7,140 bases of DNA, from contig JBKCEW010000063.1 in the NCBI GenBank assembly GCA_046304235.1, forward strand, positions 1-7,140, read 5' to 3'. The notes beneath the pieces were generated by a model. That model had not been told where the DNA came from and did not search any database. It saw only the letters and a program-made list of their open reading frames with translations. The position numbers were made by a program, and so were the translations under genes. Shown here piece after piece: positions 4,501-7,140 of this stretch; the stretch's first letter is position 1, and every line of letters begins with the position of its first letter. This stretch comes from CANHVK01 sp046304235 (GTDB taxonomy: Bacteria; Bacteroidota; Bacteroidia; Flavobacteriales_D; Crocinitomicaceae).

Positions 4501-7140
4501 TGATTTTTCCTGAGTTTTTTGGGCTTGAGTATTTGTTTTCGGCTTCGGCTTACTATTCTGACTTGGAGATGGTCTTACTTTTATAACTTGCCCAACTTTA
4601 ATTTTATCTGGATCTTTGATATTATTCCATTTAACAATTTGTTCTACCGTAGTATTATATTTCTTAGCAATCTTTGTTAAATTATCTCCACTTTGCGCAG
4701 TATAAGTTGGTTGCTTACCTTTTCCATTTGCAATATCTCCTAACTCATCATTTAACCAAATCGGGTTATTATCCATAGAACAATATGGACTTTGCCAAGC
4801 TTGTTCAGATGCCTTCGGATCAATTGTCCACCATCTACCCAACCTCGTATCTAACTCTCTAAAATGTGTCGTTAAACTGTTACCTAATCCAGAAATCTCA
4901 TTATCTGCTTCGCTTCCCTTGTTGAAGGAGTACCTATACGCATCGCCGTTGAAGCTTCTATTTGCTCTCAAAGCTCCAAAAGCTTGGAAATCACTTGCAG
5001 AAACTACATCACTGATATAGCCGTCAATTTTACCGTCATTATTATTGTCAATTGCAATCTTCTTATCACTTAAAACATTGTAAACGTTTCCTAGATGATT
5101 ACTTAATTCAAAGAACTTATTACCAATCACATACGATTTGTAATTTGAATTTAAACCCGAAGATAATAAATTATTATCATATTTCGATAATGTATACCCC
5201 CTATTTGCATAAGGCGCAACAGCTAATGAAGACTGATCTAAGGAAATATTAGTCACACCTAAACGGGATGAACCATAAATATCAAATTCTTTCATTGAAT
5301 ACTGGTCCTGTAATGAACCATCAGCATCAGCTTTTGTTTTCAACTCATAAACTGCCATTTGATTACCACTTGCATCTCTTGTATAGTAAGTAGTTGTCCA
5401 CTCCGTTTCTGGTGCTAAACCACTCCCCGTTCTTGGCTTCACAATCTTATAAATACGATTTCCAGTTGCATCATATCCAAACTCTAAATCTGGTTTTTTA
5501 CTAGATTGATTACGCTCAATAGTCTTGATTTTGCCACTTACTGTCCATGATATATTATAGATTTCTTCTTGTCTATCCTTAATCAAGTTTCCAATTTCAT
5601 CATATTGATAGTTATTCAACGACTTATTGGTTGCACTATATTGTTGCCCTGGTTGTAAATCACCTAAATTTTTCAATGCTGGTGTATTTGCTGTAATCGT
5701 TGCGTCTTTTACTGCCATTAACTTATTTGTATTACGCTCAAAACCATTTGCTTTGTTCTCATAGATATAAGTAAAATCATCTACACCTGTAGAACTAGCA
5801 TTAGCATTCACATCCGCATTTCGTTTCAACGTTAAAATGTTACCATTGGCATCATATGTAAACTTCTCGCTGTATGCGTTTTGTTTAGTACCTCCAGCTG
5901 CCCATTGGTTGCTTGCTACAACGTTTGGATCTTGATACGTTGTTACTGATTTCAATCGGTTTAATTGGTCGTATCCGTACTGATTTGCTACTGGAGATGC
6001 GTTCGCTCCTTGCATAAATTTACGCACGGAAGTAACCATAGTTGAGATATTTCCATTGTACAAATCCTTATTGTTTTGCTCAATTTCACTACCTCTCATG
6101 CTCGCAATGAAAAGCTCATCACTACTCATTGGAGCTCTTCCTATCGATTTGTAATCATCTTTGTAGTAACCTAAACTAAATCCAAATTCATCTTTTGCAA
6201 AATTTTGATGTAAGTTACCTGTTGCAATGTGTCCATCTTGCCCCATTTCTCTTGATGCTTCTAAACTTGTAGAGTTCACAACTTTCAACCAACCTTGAAG
6301 ATTGTAAGCATAATCCATCCCTTGCACTTTATCATTACCTATTTCGATACGTGATAATGGCCCATGTTGGTAGTAATAGTATTTAGCATCTTGTTCCCAT
6401 ACAATGTTATCGCGACTTGTAAATACATTCGTTAATTTATTATCAGCATCGTATTCGTATTTATGTCTAAATTCATCAGCTTGATCTCGTTGGTAAACAA
6501 CATTATTTACTTTTCCACTGATTAAATCATATTCATATTCTACCTTTTTGAATCGCTGTCCTAAATGAGATAATTTAGGGTTATCTTGAATTAAGGCATG
6601 AACATTACCATGAATATCATAGCTATAGTGAGTAGCATAATCATAGTCTGCTCCAGCCACATCTTGATAAGTAGTACTTGAAACTCTGGTTCTTAAATTC
6701 TCTTGTGCGAATCCTGGCACATCAAAAACTTGGAAATTGTAATATGTTCTCGTAATCTCAGATTTAGTTCCCCCTGCGATCCAAGCCTTTAATTTAGCAT
6801 CATCGTTAGTAATTTCAAACGTTGGTGCTGGTCTATTGGTGATTTCACCTACCTCTGTAATTTTTCCGAGAATGTCGTATACCGTATAGCTATACGCTCC
6901 CGTTCCTTTATTTAATTGCTTTGAATTTTGAGAAATCGTTAATCTTCCTAAACGGTCATACCAAAAACGACTTCCATATAGGCTCATTTCATCTACATAA
7001 TTAGTCGCACTTTGAGAACCATCTCCCAAAATCATCATTCCATTCTCACCATTTTTCACAAGTGATGCAATGTTCCCTTGAGTACCTAATCCAATTTTTT
7101 GAACCAATGTAAACGTTGCTCCTGCATCATCTGTTTTGTA
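4063..7140 (-). CDS. Rhs/YD-repeat polymorphic toxin-like protein with LysM and variable tip (5' end outside window)
   Basis: The frame is open to the window edge, giving 1025 C-terminal residues; the TTG at 7105-7107 is not a real start. Residue numbers count from the edge. YD repeats run through the first 650 residues (FWYDRLGRL, YGYDQLNRLKSV, FTYDANGNILTL, YQYDEIGNLIKD, FGYDATGNRIYK). A conserved ELSNHLGNV block begins at 678, a DNNNDGKIDG calcium-loop-like motif lies at 698-707, and the Rhs core end FRELDTRLGRWWTIDP is at 760-775. A single LysM domain follows at 813-857 (YTAQSGDNLTKIAKKYN to IKVRP), then a K/P/Q-rich linker of about 23 residues, then a glycine-rich tip of 145 residues (881-1025). 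In this family the repeats build a shell around a variable C-terminal toxin; LysM binds peptidoglycan or chitin. The export signal and the route (type VI, type IX or other) cannot be judged. The tip was not recognised as a known nuclease or other toxin. The last 13 bases overlap the candidate immunity gene. Confidence 0.9.
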   Translation of the reverse strand, partial: YKTDDAGATFTLVQKIGLGTQGNIASLVKNGENGMMILGDGSQSATNYVDEMSLYGSRFWYDRLGRLTISQNSKQLNKGTGAYSYTVYDILGKITEVGEITNRPAPTFEITNDDAKLKAWIAGGTKSEITRTYYNFQVFDVPGFAQENLRTRVSSTTYQDVAGADYDYATHYSYDIHGNVHALIQDNPKLSHLGQRFKKVEYEYDLISGKVNNVVYQRDQADEFRHKYEYDADNKLTNVFTSRDNIVWEQDAKYYYYQHGPLSRIEIGNDKVQGMDYAYNLQGWLKVVNSTSLEASREMGQDGHIATGNLHQNFAKDEFGFSLGYYKDDYKSIGRAPMSSDELFIASMRGSEIEQNNKDLYNGNISTMVTSVRKFMQGANASPVANQYGYDQLNRLKSVTTYQDPNVVASNQWAAGGTKQNAYSEKFTYDANGNILTLKRNADVNANASSTGVDDFTYIYENKANGFERNTNKLMAVKDATITANTPALKNLGDLQPGQQYSATNKSLNNYQYDEIGNLIKDRQEEIYNISWTVSGKIKTIERNQSSKKPDLEFGYDATGNRIYKIVKPRTGSGLAPETEWTTTYYTRDASGNQMAVYELKTKADADGSLQDQYSMKEFDIYGSSRLGVTNISLDQSSLAVAPYANRGYTLSKYDNNLLSSGLNSNYKSYVIGNKFFELSNHLGNVYNVLSDKKIAIDNNNDGKIDGYISDVVSASDFQAFGALRANRSFNGDAYRYSFNKGSEADNEISGLGNSLTTHFRELDTRLGRWWTIDPKASEQAWQSPYCSMDNNPIWLNDELGDIANGKGKQPTYTAQSGDNLTKIAKKYNTTVEQIVKWNNIKDPDKIKVGQVIKVRPSPSQNSKPKPKTNTQAQKTQEKSNVGKGGQFAEISIGGAVGGGISLSLGVVSDSKGNTTTYFTFSGNCGIGGGFGFNAGKITPTSKRDFNIQDWSGKGNSVSLSAQILEWSVGGSHGGYQADGSRGKTGFVHYGRAKNGYTYILKPATIYSTGLKAEAYISESKTWIY

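Noticed and set aside
5052..5252. Plus-strand open frame of 66 codons
   Set aside because: Antisense to the conserved Rhs core; no motif or plausible start context.
1..7140. CRISPR array, tRNA or rRNA genes, strong intrinsic terminators
   Set aside because: No regularly spaced repeats, cloverleaf-like segments or GC-rich hairpins followed by T runs were found by reading both strands; the poly-T runs present are coding lysine tracts.

Overview
The window is AT-rich DNA. Its genes carry poly-A tracts ahead of the starts rather than clear Shine-Dalgarno sites. Its Rhs protein has the layout typical of Bacteroidota (SNHLGNV block, DNNNDG loop, LGRWWTIDP core end), and its IS1595-type element is of a kind common in that phylum. 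I infer a Bacteroidota genome, most likely Flavobacteriia, in an accessory region. No housekeeping gene, tRNA or rRNA is visible.

Left part (1-1796, plus strand): a two-gene unit made of the C-terminal 256 residues of an ABC/SMC-like ATPase, whose N-terminus with the P-loop lies before the window, and an HNH nuclease. The nuclease start codon overlaps the ATPase stop (ATGA). This pairing matches the logic of Septu (PtuA ATPase plus PtuB HNH nuclease) and related anti-phage ATPase-nuclease pairs.

Middle (1783-2793): a complete insertion sequence of 995 bp with 20-bp imperfect terminal inverted repeats and an exact 8-bp target duplication (AAAAAAAT). It belongs to the IS1595 family, close to ISXO2. 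Its transposase, on the minus strand, is dead: it has two in-frame TAA codons and two 1-base deletions, but the whole 299-residue reading can be rebuilt. The element landed at the last codons of the HNH gene. Removing it in silico restores an ancestral end that differs by only two residues, so the IS itself now supplies the nuclease's stop codon.

Right part (2824-7140, minus strand): the C-terminal 1025 residues of a large Rhs/YD-repeat protein. Past the Rhs core it carries a LysM domain and a glycine-rich 145-residue tip. Its 3' end overlaps by 13 bases a small membrane-anchored protein, which is the best candidate for the cognate immunity protein. Farther downstream lies a second unit: a 154-residue ORF resembling a detached Rhs C-terminal tip, without a core or an ATG start, followed 10 bases later by a two-helix membrane protein. 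This looks like an orphan tip-immunity pair of the sort left when polymorphic-toxin tips are exchanged.

Taken together, the window shows two conflict systems placed tail to tail: an anti-phage ATPase-nuclease cassette and an interbacterial Rhs toxin locus with a stored second tip. A decayed IS sits exactly on their junction. Before insertion the two convergent coding regions would have been separated by only 21 bases.
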